Below, one piece after another: positions 45,421 through 56,370 of a stretch of 64,000 bases of DNA. The notes beneath the pieces were generated by a model that did no database searches, was not told the DNA's origin, and was given only the letters and a program-made list of their open reading frames with translations. A program made the translations under genes and the position numbers. This DNA is from Anaeramoeba flamelloides (lineage: Eukaryota; Metamonada; Anaeramoebidae): the NCBI GenBank assembly GCA_027625915.1, contig JANTQA010000051.1, forward strand, positions 1,054,501-1,118,500, in the 5' to 3' direction. Numbering within the stretch: position 1 is the first letter of the stretch; the number at the start of each line of letters is the position of its first letter.

Positions 45421-48400
45421 TTAATTGTATTGATCATTAATATTCATCATTTTTTTAAAACTATTAGTAGAAACTTTTGCCTTTTCAAGAATTTTTTGAA
45501 TATCACTTTGAGGGTTATGTAAATTGTTTTGAATTTTGGAAAAATCAGGGTAATTATCAATATTTCTAGGAGAAATTAATTGATCAATTTTATAATTATT
45601 TTTATTAATATCGTAAGAACTTGATGATTTATAATTATTGAAATTTGATATTGGGGGTGATTTAGATTGCAAATTGATTTCTCTATTTTTCATTCTTTTT
45701 CTTAATCCGGCGATTTCTTTGTTTAAAGTTTCAATTTCATCATCTTCATGATGCTTTACTGAAATACTTTGCTTTTTCTTCTTTTTTAGTATATTTTTAG
45801 ATTTAGTATTTAAAATTTCAATTTCTTTCGGCTTTGAATTCATCTTATTATTATTATTGTTATTATTACTGTTAGTTCTATTAATATGCTTTGTTTTAAT
45901 TTCTTTATTTTTAAAATTTTTATTTCTTAATTGATTTTTATTTTTTTTTTTCATTTTTTTTTCTTTATTTATTTTAGTTCTTAATGAAGAATAATCCATT
46001 GTTCGTTTACAAGTAGAATTAGAATTAGTTTTATTATCCAAAGAACTTGGGCTTTTTAGAGCATCCCTTTTTTTTTTTTTTTTATTATTAGTTATTTTTT
46101 GATTATTTGCATTTTTATTGCCCTTTTTTTGGTTTAATTTCTCATTTTTAAAATTATTATTCATTGTAGATTTTTTATGTTTGTTCATTGGGTTTGCTTT
46201 AAAATTAGGATCATTTAAAAAGGATTTGTGGTTATTTGCCCCTTTCCCAACTGTTTTATATTTTTTATTTGCAGAATGCCTTTCCTTTCTTGGCTGCCTA
46301 TATGATATTGGGAAATTCATATTAGTATTGTGTTTTAATTCCATTTTCTTCTTCTTCTTCTTCGGTTGATTATGATTATTATTATTGATTTTTAGTGGTG
46401 GTATACGTTGAATATTGCGATCAAATTTGGAATTAACATATTTTCTAGGGGAATTATTTCTATTATTTTTTATTACTCTCTTTTTAGGTCCTAATGAAAT
46501 GGATCGATTTCTACTTTGTTCTTTAATTTGGCTTTGGAATTGCTCTTTTCTCGATTTCCTCTTTTTCATGGAAAATTCTTTTTTTTCAGGTCTTGAAAAA
46601 TCCCCACTATTCAATCTTTCTCTTTTATCTCGTGTGTTTTTGCTATCATTAATCCGTTTATTGTTTATTGCCTTTTTCTTAGTTGGCGGCGAGTTTACTC
46701 TTTGACTACGACTCAATGATTTTGATCTTCGTTGAAATTTTGGTATTTTATTCAGATTTATTGGTTTTCTTTGCATTGAATTAAATGGAATTTCTGACGT
46801 GTTGCTATTTCTTGTTTCTTTAAAATTTTCTTGTATTAATTTTCTCGAATTTTTTCTTGATTTTAAAAATGTTAATTCAGTATCAGATAATTTTGAATTT
46901 TGAAATTTATCTGAAAGTCTTTCAGGTAGATTCGAATTTTCTCTATTTCTTTGAAATTGTATTTTTTTTGTTCTTATTTGGTGATTCCCCAATCTCTTTG
47001 GTGATCTAATTTCTTGTGATTTCAAAACAAATGGATGCTTAAGAAGTATACCAGTAGTGGGTCTATCATCAGGGTCAATTTGAAAGCATAAATCGAGAAA
47101 ATCTTTGCATTCTTCTGAAATTGTTGTTGGATAAGCTGGTCCCGCTTTACACGTGGCAATATGAAATAATACAGAAACAGTTTCATTGTATTCAGCCCAT
47201 GGGTGTTGCGCTGTTAACATTTCTACAACAGTACACCCTAAACTCCAGATATCTGATTCTCTTTTTAATTTTTTTTGAAAAGGTTTTATAATAAAAAGAT
47301 TTTTTTTTTTTTTTTTTTTAGTTTTTTTAGGTTTTGTTTTTTGTTTTTTTTTTAGGTTTTGGTGTTTTTTTTTTTTAGGTGTTTTAGTAAAAAATAATTA
47401 TAAAAATTCAAAAATAGATGAAAATTATTTGAATCAATTCACTATAAATTACTATTTAAATTAAGAATGAAGTAAGTTACACTTTTAGGATACAAACTTT
47501 GAACGAAAAGTAAAGTACCAAAAACTCTCAAATTAAAGCACAAAATTTGGATTTTAATAAAATAATTTATGTGTAAAAAAAAGTTGCAAAAAATAAACCT
47601 TAATTTGAGATTTTTTTGTACCTTAAATCTCGTTCAAAGTTTGTTTCTTTAAAAGTGAAACTAATCGCAATCTGATTTTTATTCAAATAATACCTTTTCA
47701 AATTATTAGATTTATTTTTATTATTTGTTATTGATGTTATTGAGTTTTTTATGTATTTTTCCAATTGGTCTTATTATAATTATGTTTTGATTTGATATTT
47801 TTTGCACATTTTTTTAAAAATGCATTTCAATGGCTTTGAAAGTTAATATTTGTATACTTAGCCAGATATTTCATTTAGTAGTACATACTGTTAATTTATA
47901 CATATAATGACTGGAGTTTGTAAAACAAATGAATTTAGTTATATATATTTTTCATCTAATTTAAGGTGAAAAAACCAGTTTTATGGAGAAATTGAAATAT
48001 CATAATATATGCCACAGTAGGATAATCATAAGAATTTTTCAAATATTTTTTTATTGTGTTTAACTATATAATTTTTATTTATAATTTTTTCTTTCAAAGA
48101 TAATTCTTTATAAATTCTATATCTTATAATCCTTTGATAACAATTCAAATTAAAAATTTTTTTATTTCAAAGGCAATTGGGAAATATAGGATTCTAAGGG
48201 ATATATTCGACTGTAATACGTGAAAATTAAAGTGAAAATAAATTTAATTTTTTAAATAAATCCGACCAAAAAATTTATCAATATTCCCTTGAATCTAAGT
48301 TTTAATAAATTCTTATTATGCTTTTTTATTTTTTATTTTTTTTTTTTTTTATTGAACGATTTGGTTTTTACAAACTTTTCTCATGTTTTTCTTTTTTTAT

Positions 48401-51400
48401 TTAAATGTCCAAAAAATTGAGGAATAATAGAATCAAGTTATTTTAATTATTTGTTTGTTGCTTATTGTAATATTTTTATTATTCTTCCCTATTCTTGGAA
48501 TAAAAGGTGAATTTAAAACATAATGAATTTATTTTTTCTTGTTCAAAAAGTCAATGAAGGAATATATATATATATATATATATATAATGGAAAGGGACTT
48601 TCATTCATAAAATTATATTTGTGTAATTTTTTTCCTGAAAATTTGCTGTTTCGTTTGTTTTAGATTATATACAGTTCAAAATATTTCATTTTAAGTCTAA
48701 AAAAAAAAAATTAAAAGTTCGAATTTATTCTTTTTTTTTATGATCTTGGGAACAAAAACAAAAATCCTTTATTGTGTAAAAAAAATAAATTAAGAATAAA
48801 ATTCGGAAAAATAACATACTTTCGATAAGTGTTGCTTTTGATTACTTCAGGTGCCACTATTTTTTGATAAAAATAAAAAATAAAGAAAAGAAAAATCAAT
48901 TGATTTTTTAAGTACTACCAACGTAAAAATAATTTTTTTAGATAATCCCTTTTAAAAAGTGCGGTTCTATAATTTCGATTGTAAAGTTTTAAAAAAAGTG
49001 TGACAGAATTTTAAAAATTAAAGAAAACTTTTCATTTTGAATAGTTTTATAAAAGTTATGATCAATTTTTGAATTAATTCTGTAAAAATAATTTCCAAAG
49101 TTTTTTAAAAATTGATAAGAAATACAATTTCAAAAAATCTTTTTAACAATGGACTTTTCAACCCATAATCACATATTTAAAGGCAATTCCAATCGATTTC
49201 CCAATTAAAAAAATCCAAAAGGATCCAATTATCACGATGGGCATTTCTCCATTAAGTCCCATTTTCATTGCAAAATAATTCATGCACTAACATCAAGAAA
49301 ATTGTAAAATTTTATTGTTTGACTCTATCAAACATCCAGTTTTCATTGCCATACAATAATAACAGCCCATCTTGAAACCACTGAAACAAAAAACATAAAT
49401 TACTGCCCAACCCTTTTTTTCTCAACAATTAACGCCGTTTAAAAAGGTTTTTTTCTTTAATTTCACCTTTACCAATTTTACACATTTGTAACAGATTAAA
49501 ATAACACTTTACAGCTTTTTTTTCTAAAGACTCTTTTCAAACCACAAATTCAAAATTATTCATAAAAATAAAAAAGAAAAAAAAAGAAGGGAATTATTTG
49601 GCCCTCCTAATTTAAGATCTAAAACAAATTTGTTTTATATCATCTCTGCCTCAATAAGCAACCAATCAAATAAATTAATTTCGCACTCTTGACTTTTATT
49701 CAAATATATTCTTCCGAAATGCAAAATTCAATAGAATTACATAATTGATGAACCACAATTGACAGATGATTTTGTTAAAAGGATATTCCATGATTTAATT
49801 TAATGGTTTCAAAAACTTTTGTTAAAAGAGTTTTTTAAATTGCATTTCTTTTCAATTTTTTTAAAAATTTGTAAATTAGTTTTAAAAAATTAATTCAAAA
49901 TTTGATCATAACTTTTATAAAACTTTTTCAAATTGTAAAGTTTTCATTAATTTTTAAAATTCTGTCACACTTTTTTTAAAACTTTACAATCGAAATTATC
50001 GAACCACACTTTTTTAAAAGGGATGTAGAAAAAATGAAAAAAGAAAAAGTCAAACTCCAAAAAGGTGTTCCTGTTAGGCTAGTTGTTTCATCAGGCTGGC
50101 TATACCCAGTGATTTTTTTTGCAGCGCCAAAATCTGCTAATTTGATTGATCCGTCTGTGTCAACCAACAAATTTGCACCTTTGATATCTATTCAAAGATT
50201 TTTCCAGTGTTGGGTTGGGTTATATTGTATTGTGTTGTGTTATTTTGTAATGGAAAAGAAAGAAAAAAAAAAACCAATAAATAATGAGAATACAAAAATT
50301 TTAATTTTGTTAACTTTGAGATTGACAACCAAGAAAATTTCTCTAACCAAACAATAAAAAGTGTAAAATTAGTCAATTGTAGAACAAACAAACAAAACTT
50401 TTGATAATGGCAAAATGGAAAATAGAATAAAAAAAAAAAACAAATCAAAATGGGTTACCTCTGTGTAAAATACTATGGTTATGAAGATATTTGAGTCCTT
50501 GTAAAATTTGTCGTGTATACAATTGAATGACTGATTCTTCCAAACCACCAAATCTTGAAAGAAGGGAAGACAAAGATCCACCAGGGATGTATTCCAAAAA
50601 AATATTGACAAAATCTTCATCTTTTGATGTTCCAAGATATTTGACAATGTTTTCATGTTCGAGTTGAGCCATTAATTGTACTTCTTGTTGAAGTTGATCC
50701 ATCTTGAGAAATTAATTTATCAAAAAGAAAAAAAAAATTTTTTTTCAAATATTTTGAAAAGGTTTGTGTTTCATTTAATATTTCTTTACTTTGAAATTCT
50801 AAAAAAAAAAAAAAAACAAATATGCAAATCAAAAAGTTATTACCTCTTTTGGGTTGTGTTCAGACTGTGGTATTTGTTTGACAGCGATCAATTCACCAGA
50901 GTCCAAATTAAATCCAAGATGAACTTTTCCAAATGAGCCTTGACCAATAAGCGCATCTTTACGCCATCTGATTTCGTTCTTTGTTGAAAATGGAAGATTG
51001 ATGTTGTTAGTTGAATTTGAATTTAACTTGTTTCCAGACACCAAAGGGTGTGATGGGAAACTTGATAAATTTAAATCGTTTTGTGAGTGGTTGTTTTTGA
51101 TTTTTGTTAAATGGTTTGTTTTAATTGACTTGTTTGTCTTCATATTTTCATTGTCTTTATTCTTACCAATATTGTTTGTGTTGTTGTTGTTATTCTCATT
51201 TTTATTGTCCTTGTTCGTGCTTTTGTTATTCTCTTGAATATCATTGTTTTTGGTGTTTGTGTTTGGGGCATTGTTTGTTGTTGTTGTTGTTGTCAGATCT
51301 TGTTTGTTGATCTCTTTGGACGAACTTTCTTCTTCAGAATCTGAAGAAATGATTTGGCTACTTTTGCTGTTTGAAATATTTGTTTGAACATTGTTTTCAT

Positions 51401-51632
51401 TTGCCTGTTTTTGGTTGATTTTTGATTCTTGTTGATGTGAAGTTTCAGAATCTGAGTTGTCACTTTGTTTTTCTTTTATTTTGTTATTTTCTTTGCGATC
51501 CTCGTTATTTGTTGAGCTTTCTTGCTCATTTGAATTGTCTTTTTGTTCGTTTTTGGTTTTAGTTTTGTTTTGTTCTTTGATTTTGGCTTTGTCTTTGTTT
51601 GGTTTTTTTTTTTTTGGGAAACAATTTCCCAT
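45421..51632 (-). CDS. STE11/MEKK-type MAP kinase kinase kinase, five exons
   Basis: Exons on the minus strand: 51632-50844, 50702-50459, 50187-50056, 48856-48820 (37 bp) and 47260-45421. All donors are GT, all acceptors AG and the phases agree (0, 1, 1, 2), giving 1013 residues. The N-terminus MGNCFPKKKK may be N-acylated; about 10-220 are Ser/Asn/Lys-rich. The kinase domain (about 224-479) is complete: glycine loop GQGSFG 230-235, Lys252, Glu270, HRDIKGANLL with Asp345, DFG 363-365, GTPFWMAPE (384-392), SDIWSLGCTVVEM and HPWAEY. It most resembles MEKK/ANP-NPK1 kinases (LDSGELIAVKQI, GLKYLHNHSILHRDIKGAN). The C-terminal half is a basic Asn/Lys/Ser-rich tail with a short coiled coil (about 920-945). 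MAPKKKs phosphorylate MAPKKs; the partner here is unknown. Intron 3 is almost wholly a transposon, and intron 4 holds a MITE. Confidence 0.93.
47470..47667. mobile_element. CAGTCAGT-family MITE, copy 2, in kinase intron 4
   Basis: A diverged copy: the left end AGTAAGTTACACTTTTAG leads to CAAACTTTGAACG; the right end is CGTTCAAAGTTTG, then TTTAAAAGTGAAACTAA. The centre keeps CTCAAATTAAAGCACAAAAT and its complement. The worn ends suggest it is older than the copies at 35583 and 58543. Confidence 0.75.
48564..48586. repeat. (TA)n microsatellite in kinase intron 4
   Basis: About 23 bp of alternating TA. Several similar runs occur elsewhere in the window (15204, 17077, 26608, 43767, 61550). Confidence 0.8.
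48943..50025. mobile_element. foldback element with about 205-bp inverted repeats filling kinase intron 3
   Basis: 48943-49150 is the near complement of 49825-50025. The arms share CCCTTTTAAAAA, ATAATTTCGATTGTAAAG, AAAAAAAGTGTGACAGAATT and AGTTATGATCAA. The 670-bp centre has no ORF of note but a more mixed composition (ACCATTGAC, GGGCATTTCTCC). Only about 86 bp on one side and 30 bp on the other of the 1199-bp intron remain outside it, so removing it would leave an intron of about 115 bp, the normal size here. Target duplication not resolved. Confidence 0.85.
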
Positions 51633-53144
51633 TTTTTAGATGATGTCAAATGGTATTTGGAGAAACTGGTTTGAGAGTTAAAATAGATTTTTTTGAAAGA
51701 ATCAAAAAACAAAACAAATTGGTTTGAGATTTTCGATCTGTTTGAAAAGAAATTTGTGTGAATGAAGGAATAAAAAAATGAAAAAAAAATTTTTTTTTAA
51801 GAATTTTCACTTCTCTGTTTAGGAAGGTAATGAACAAGTTGTTGTATTTTAATAAATTTCTCAAAAAAGGAAATTTATTCTAAAAAAAAAAAAAAGTTAA
51901 AAAAAAATTTACAATTTTTCGAACAAATCAAAAAGAGATTTTTATTTTCACAGAAGGAATTTTTTTTTGATAACTTTATGTATCTCTTTTATCTCTGTTT
52001 TGGAATTTTTTCTTGGTTTTAATTCTGTTTGATTTAATTTAATTTTTTTTTTGGAAAAAATAGAAAATTAACTTTGTGAAAAAGATCAGTTACTTTCTAC
52101 AATCTTTTTTTTTTTACTTGAGGCAAACCTTTTTTTGGAATAAACTTGGATTTTATTGTAAATAAAAAATTTTGGAAACAAATTAATTTATAGTATCCAA
52201 TATATTTTAGCAATTTTGAGTGTTATCGGCTTATGAAAAATTAAATTCTTAAAATCTTTACTTTAACCAAAAACAATGGATTTTTTTCATAAATATGAAG
52301 GCTGAGGACATAATAGTACAATATAATGGTATTTCAATTAAAAAAATAAAAATTAATAAATTGTTCAAGAAAATATAAAACAAAATCATTTATTCGAGTC
52401 ATGAGGTTGAGTGTTGTTTGGAATTACTTCTTCTTTACTTCCTTTTATTTTAAATTTTGAAGGAAACAACTATTGTTCGAAAAAATTTTGGTGAAATAAC
52501 TTACTTTACTATTTATAAAGAATCTTCTAAAATCAAATTTAAGCCAATTATTATACAATCAACCGAATCAAGATTTGGTAAAACAGAAAAAATCTATTTT
52601 TTTTTAAACACCTCTTTTCAAAATAATGATTCCTTGTGGGTGTTATTATTTGATTTTAAAATTATTAATTTTCGATTAAATGAAAAACTCAAAATATTGA
52701 TAAATTTCAGTTTTTTTGACTAAATTTGTCTTTTTCTTTTCTGGAATATTTTGTTGATATAATTTGACTTCAATAAAAAAACACTTTTCCCTTAATTTTC
52801 GAAACTGTTTTTTCCTGTTATGGCTTAATTTGATAAAAATAATCGAAAAAAAAAATTTAAAAAAATATTAGAAAAAGATTTTTGTAAAGTAATAATAAAT
52901 AATAAATGAGTGGAAAAATACAAGGTAATGTATTTTTTATTCCTGTCCAAATTAAGATGGTAAAGAATAAAAACAATCTTAATAAAATAAACCATACTTT
53001 AAGTAATATATTCTCCCTGATTCACATAAGAGATTAAACCCAATAAAAAAATTATTAATAATTAAAAAGAAAATCAATCACATATGATTAATAATTAGTA
53101 ATATAAAAAACAAAAGAAGATGAGGTCCTATATAAAAATTATTA
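51633..53144. other. upstream flank of the kinase gene with one short unexplained frame
   Basis: Mostly A+T-rich. The plus strand is open from about 52454 to 52723 without an ATG start. Its product (ITYFTIYKESSKIKF, then STESRFGKTEKIYFFL) is more protein-like than the usual chance frames but matches nothing I know. It could be a relic of an element or an isolated exon. Confidence 0.3.
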
Positions 53145-53342
53145 CAGTCAGTTCATATTTTTAAGGAACAAACTATCAATGGAATTTAAGGTATAAAATC
53201 GCAAGTTAAGGTATATTTTTCGAAAATTTTTTAAGATATATGAATTTTTTTACTATATTCCTAAATGTCTGCCTTAATTTGAAAATTTTTATTATGCTTT
53301 AAATTTGGTTGAAATTTTGTACCATAAAAGTGGAACTGACTG
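53145..53342. mobile_element. CAGTCAGT-family MITE, copy 3
   Basis: The left end CAGTCAGTTCATATTTTTAAG and the right end GTGGAACTGACTG are followed by TA on the right. The inner repeats CAATGGAATTTAAGG and AAATTTGGTTGAAATTTTG are worn. 198 bp. The right terminal repeat is better kept than the left. Confidence 0.8.
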
Positions 53343-53529
53343 TATAAAAAGATATATTTATTATTTATTATATTTCTAAATCATTATAAATGTATCAACT
53401 GGAATTTCTTGCAAAAAAAAAAAAAAAAAACGAAAATTAAGTTTTAACACTTGTAAAAAATCTCTATTGATATTCCTTTTGTTTTTTCAAACAATTGTAA
53501 TAATTATTTTGTAACTATTAATCAGTGTA

Positions 53530-54422
53530 CTGTCAATTTCACTCTTAAGGCACAACTTTAAACTAAATATAAGTCACAAAAAAGTTCAAATTAATGGTAT
53601 AGTCATTTAGCGTCGATTTGCTCGACATCCAAGGGGTGACTTGAGACCAAAAAGGGTATTGCGAAATAACCCTTCTTTTGGTGAAAAAAATTCAAACTAC
53701 AACAAAAAAAAAACATTGGATATCTTTAACAAAAAATTGAAATAAGTAAAAAAAGTTTAAAATTGTTCTCATATTCAAAAAATCGAAATTTAGAAAAAAA
53801 AATTCAGCTGTTTTCATTTTCTATTTCCAAAGGTTTAAATTTCTTTAATTTAAAACAAATTGCTTACGTGAAGTATTACAATCAATTTAATTCGATTTAA
53901 TATGATTTGTGGTTATTTTATAACCTTCTAAATTTGACCAAATAAGGTTTTATGTAATATTCTTTCGATAAAAAAAAGAAAGTCATTTGAGAAAAATGAA
54001 AAGAAAGAAAAAAATATCGCCGAGATCTCGAAAATGACAAAAGAGCAACACTTCAAAACTGAAATAGTTGTTTTCAAAATTATAATAAACATTCATTCTA
54101 CTAGGAAATTGAGAGTCACTCTTTCTGGCTTTTTTCGAAAAATATCCTCTTCTTAGGTTGTTATTTTTTGAGATCGATTGTACTTCCTAACTCGGTTGGT
54201 TTTTGATTGGTGTTAGGTCGTTATAAAAATCACTACAAAGTTTTTTTCCATATTAAAAATAAAAATTCACTGTAATGACTAAACCCTTATGGCACATTGT
54301 TTGATGGATTTTTTTTTCTAACAAATTATTTTACTATAATTTCAATTTTGTGACTTAATTTTAGATTATTATTGTGCCTTATTTTTCTTTAAAATTTTGT
54401 GCCTTAATAGTGAAAGCAACTA
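53530..54422. mobile_element. CAGTCAGT-family MITE, copy 4, split by an insertion of about 0.7 kb
   Basis: The left half (53530-53600: TACTGTCAATTTCACTC, then TTAAGGCACAACTTTAAAC) and the right half (about 54325-54422: TTTTGTGACTTAATTTTAG, then TTGTGCCTTAATAGTGAAA) are the two arms of the same palindrome. Between them lie about 720 bp unrelated to the family. The insert starts near TAGTCATTTAGCG and ends near AATGACTAAACCC, a short inverted match that may be its own terminus. No ORF was found in the insert. Confidence 0.65.
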
Positions 54423-55392
54423 TATAATTTCATTCCTTTTATCACAAAAGTGATGGAAAATCATTAGATACACTATTTTCAATTAATTTTTAGTAATACT
54501 AAAAAGATTAATTATCTGTCTTTTCATAATTGTATTTATTATTTTTCAATATTTGGTTCAGCTTTAAATTATTTAAAAGAGAATAATTTTAATAATTTAT
54601 CAAAAAAAATCTCTTTAATGATTATTTTTTAAACAAATAAAGAATTAAAAAAATACTTTGTGCTAAGCAAATAGTTGATCAAATAAACCCGATTAAACAA
54701 CATATATAAATCTCCTTAAATCATACATTTATTTGTTGTTCTTACATTCAAAATTTATTATATCAAAAAAGGATATTATATTAATATTATTGAGTAAGGA
54801 CATCTATTTTTTCCAAACAATAAAAATAATATAAAAAAATCAGAAAGTTTAAAATAATAAGGAAAAAAAAAAAAGGGTTTAATGCCCAAATCAAGTTTAT
54901 CCGGATTATATTTATATTTTTTTTCGTTTTTTTTTTTTTTTTTTTTTAATAATAAGGTTTTGAAGAAAAAAATAAAGTTGTTCGAATATTATAAGAGTAA
55001 AAAAATGTTATTTTCAGATTTTTACATTAAAATCTAAAAATGAATGATTAGGATTCTATTTATGTTGTGGGATATATAACCTAAAAATCGAAAAATATTT
55101 TTTTAATGTTCTTTTGATATAAGATGTTGGAGAATTGTGATCAAAACAATTATTCTGATCAATTAGATATTAAAATTATATTGTATCTGACTATTCAATC
55201 CTGACATCTGTATGGGGGGCTTAAAAATAACAAATAATCTCTAGATAAGCTTTGATTAGGCAAAACCCAATGTTGATTTCCCACCCAAATGTCCAAGAAA
55301 ACAAAAGAGTTGGTCTGTATTGCATGCCACATACAAGAATCCTCTTTGGTTTAATAACAGAAAAAGGCTAAAAATATAAAACTATTCCCAAT
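54423..55392. other. A+T-rich spacer, no gene seen
   Basis: Downstream of the basic-protein gene on the minus strand. Contains a T run near 54929-54947. A slightly GC-richer stretch at 55195-55360 (GACATCTGTATGGGGGGC) is probably the 3' flank of that gene. Confidence 0.5.
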
Positions 55393-56370
55393 TTAACAAA
55401 TCGAATTTCTTGGAGCTTTTAGTTTCAATATTATTTCTGCTATCTGTACAAGATCACAACTCTCCTTAATTTTGTGAGATTTCAGACACTTACAATTTGT
55501 TACATTCTTATTCATATTGCTGTTTTTGTTTTGAAAATTACATTGTATGAATTGATCGTGTTTATTATTTTGGGATGATCCTTCTTTTAAATATTTTCTT
55601 TTTTTCTCAATAAAATTGTAAGAAAGATTATTTAGAGAAAGGTTTCTTTTTCTTTTAACTTCTTGTGAGAAATTCGCTTGACTAAGAAAATTGTGATTCT
55701 TCTTCATCGTTTCTTGTTTAATATATATGCTTTTTTTCCGATTTTGCTTTCTGTTAGTACTTGTGTATGTGCTTGTACTTTTCTGTGTTGGTAGGCACGT
55801 GTGTTTGTTTTGATCTCTTCGATCACTTTTCTTTTCGCATTTTTTTGTTCTAATCGGCAACTTGATTCTTATTTTAGATTTTCTCCATTTCTTCTTTTTT
55901 TGTTGAACACCCCTTAATTTTTTCTGATTCGGCAAAATATTTTTGTCCAGTGTGAACTCTAAAGGTAAACAATTATAAAGCTTTTCAGAGTTTTTTATTG
56001 CACTTAAACCAAAAGACTTGATATGTGATGATAGTGATTTACGAATTGATGAACTTCCACCCCTAAAGGCAACATTTATTGCAGCTAATACCCTTCCACT
56101 AATTTTGACATATGTGGGTTTACCAAGGCTATTTTTTTCAATAACTACAAGCCCTGTGAAATACCTGTTTAAGATTTCTAATCTTTGTTTGTTTTTACAA
56201 TTCTTTAAACCTTCAAGAATTTTTTGATCCTGATCCCGAAAGCTATTAAAGGCCTCCAAATGTTCCTTTTTCATTTCAGATCGTAATCTTGATCCAATTT
56301 TTGCACGTGATCTGATTCTTAAAGGTATCGGTGTTCGAGAAACTGTTAAAATTTGCTTTTGGCTTGTCAT
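55393..56370 (-). CDS. hypothetical basic protein, unrecognised
   Basis: Single open frame of 325 residues with ATG at 56370 and A/T-rich flanks. The composition is strongly basic (Lys, Arg, Ser, Asn). Residues 1-145 look folded: RTPIPLRIRSRAKIGSRLRS, FNSFRDQDQKILEGL, LVVIEKNSLGKPTYVKISG and RVLAAINVAFRGGSSSIRK suggest a small alpha-beta or helical domain. Residues 150-290 are Lys/Arg/Gln-rich low complexity, and the end has several Cys (NCKCLKSHKIKESC). There is no membrane segment or signal peptide. The basic tail would suit a nucleic-acid-binding or nucleolar protein, but that is only inference. GC is higher than in the flanks, supporting a real gene. Confidence 0.65.
   Translation of the reverse strand: MTSQKQILTVSRTPIPLRIRSRAKIGSRLRSEMKKEHLEAFNSFRDQDQKILEGLKNCKNKQRLEILNRYFTGLVVIEKNSLGKPTYVKISGRVLAAINVAFRGGSSSIRKSLSSHIKSFGLSAIKNSEKLYNCLPLEFTLDKNILPNQKKLRGVQQKKKKWRKSKIRIKLPIRTKKCEKKSDRRDQNKHTCLPTQKSTSTYTSTNRKQNRKKSIYIKQETMKKNHNFLSQANFSQEVKRKRNLSLNNLSYNFIEKKRKYLKEGSSQNNKHDQFIQCNFQNKNSNMNKNVTNCKCLKSHKIKESCDLVQIAEIILKLKAPRNSIC

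Noticed and set aside
49976-50170. Separate small kinase gene
   Set aside because: It is exon 3 of the five-exon kinase; phases and kinase subdomain order match on both sides.
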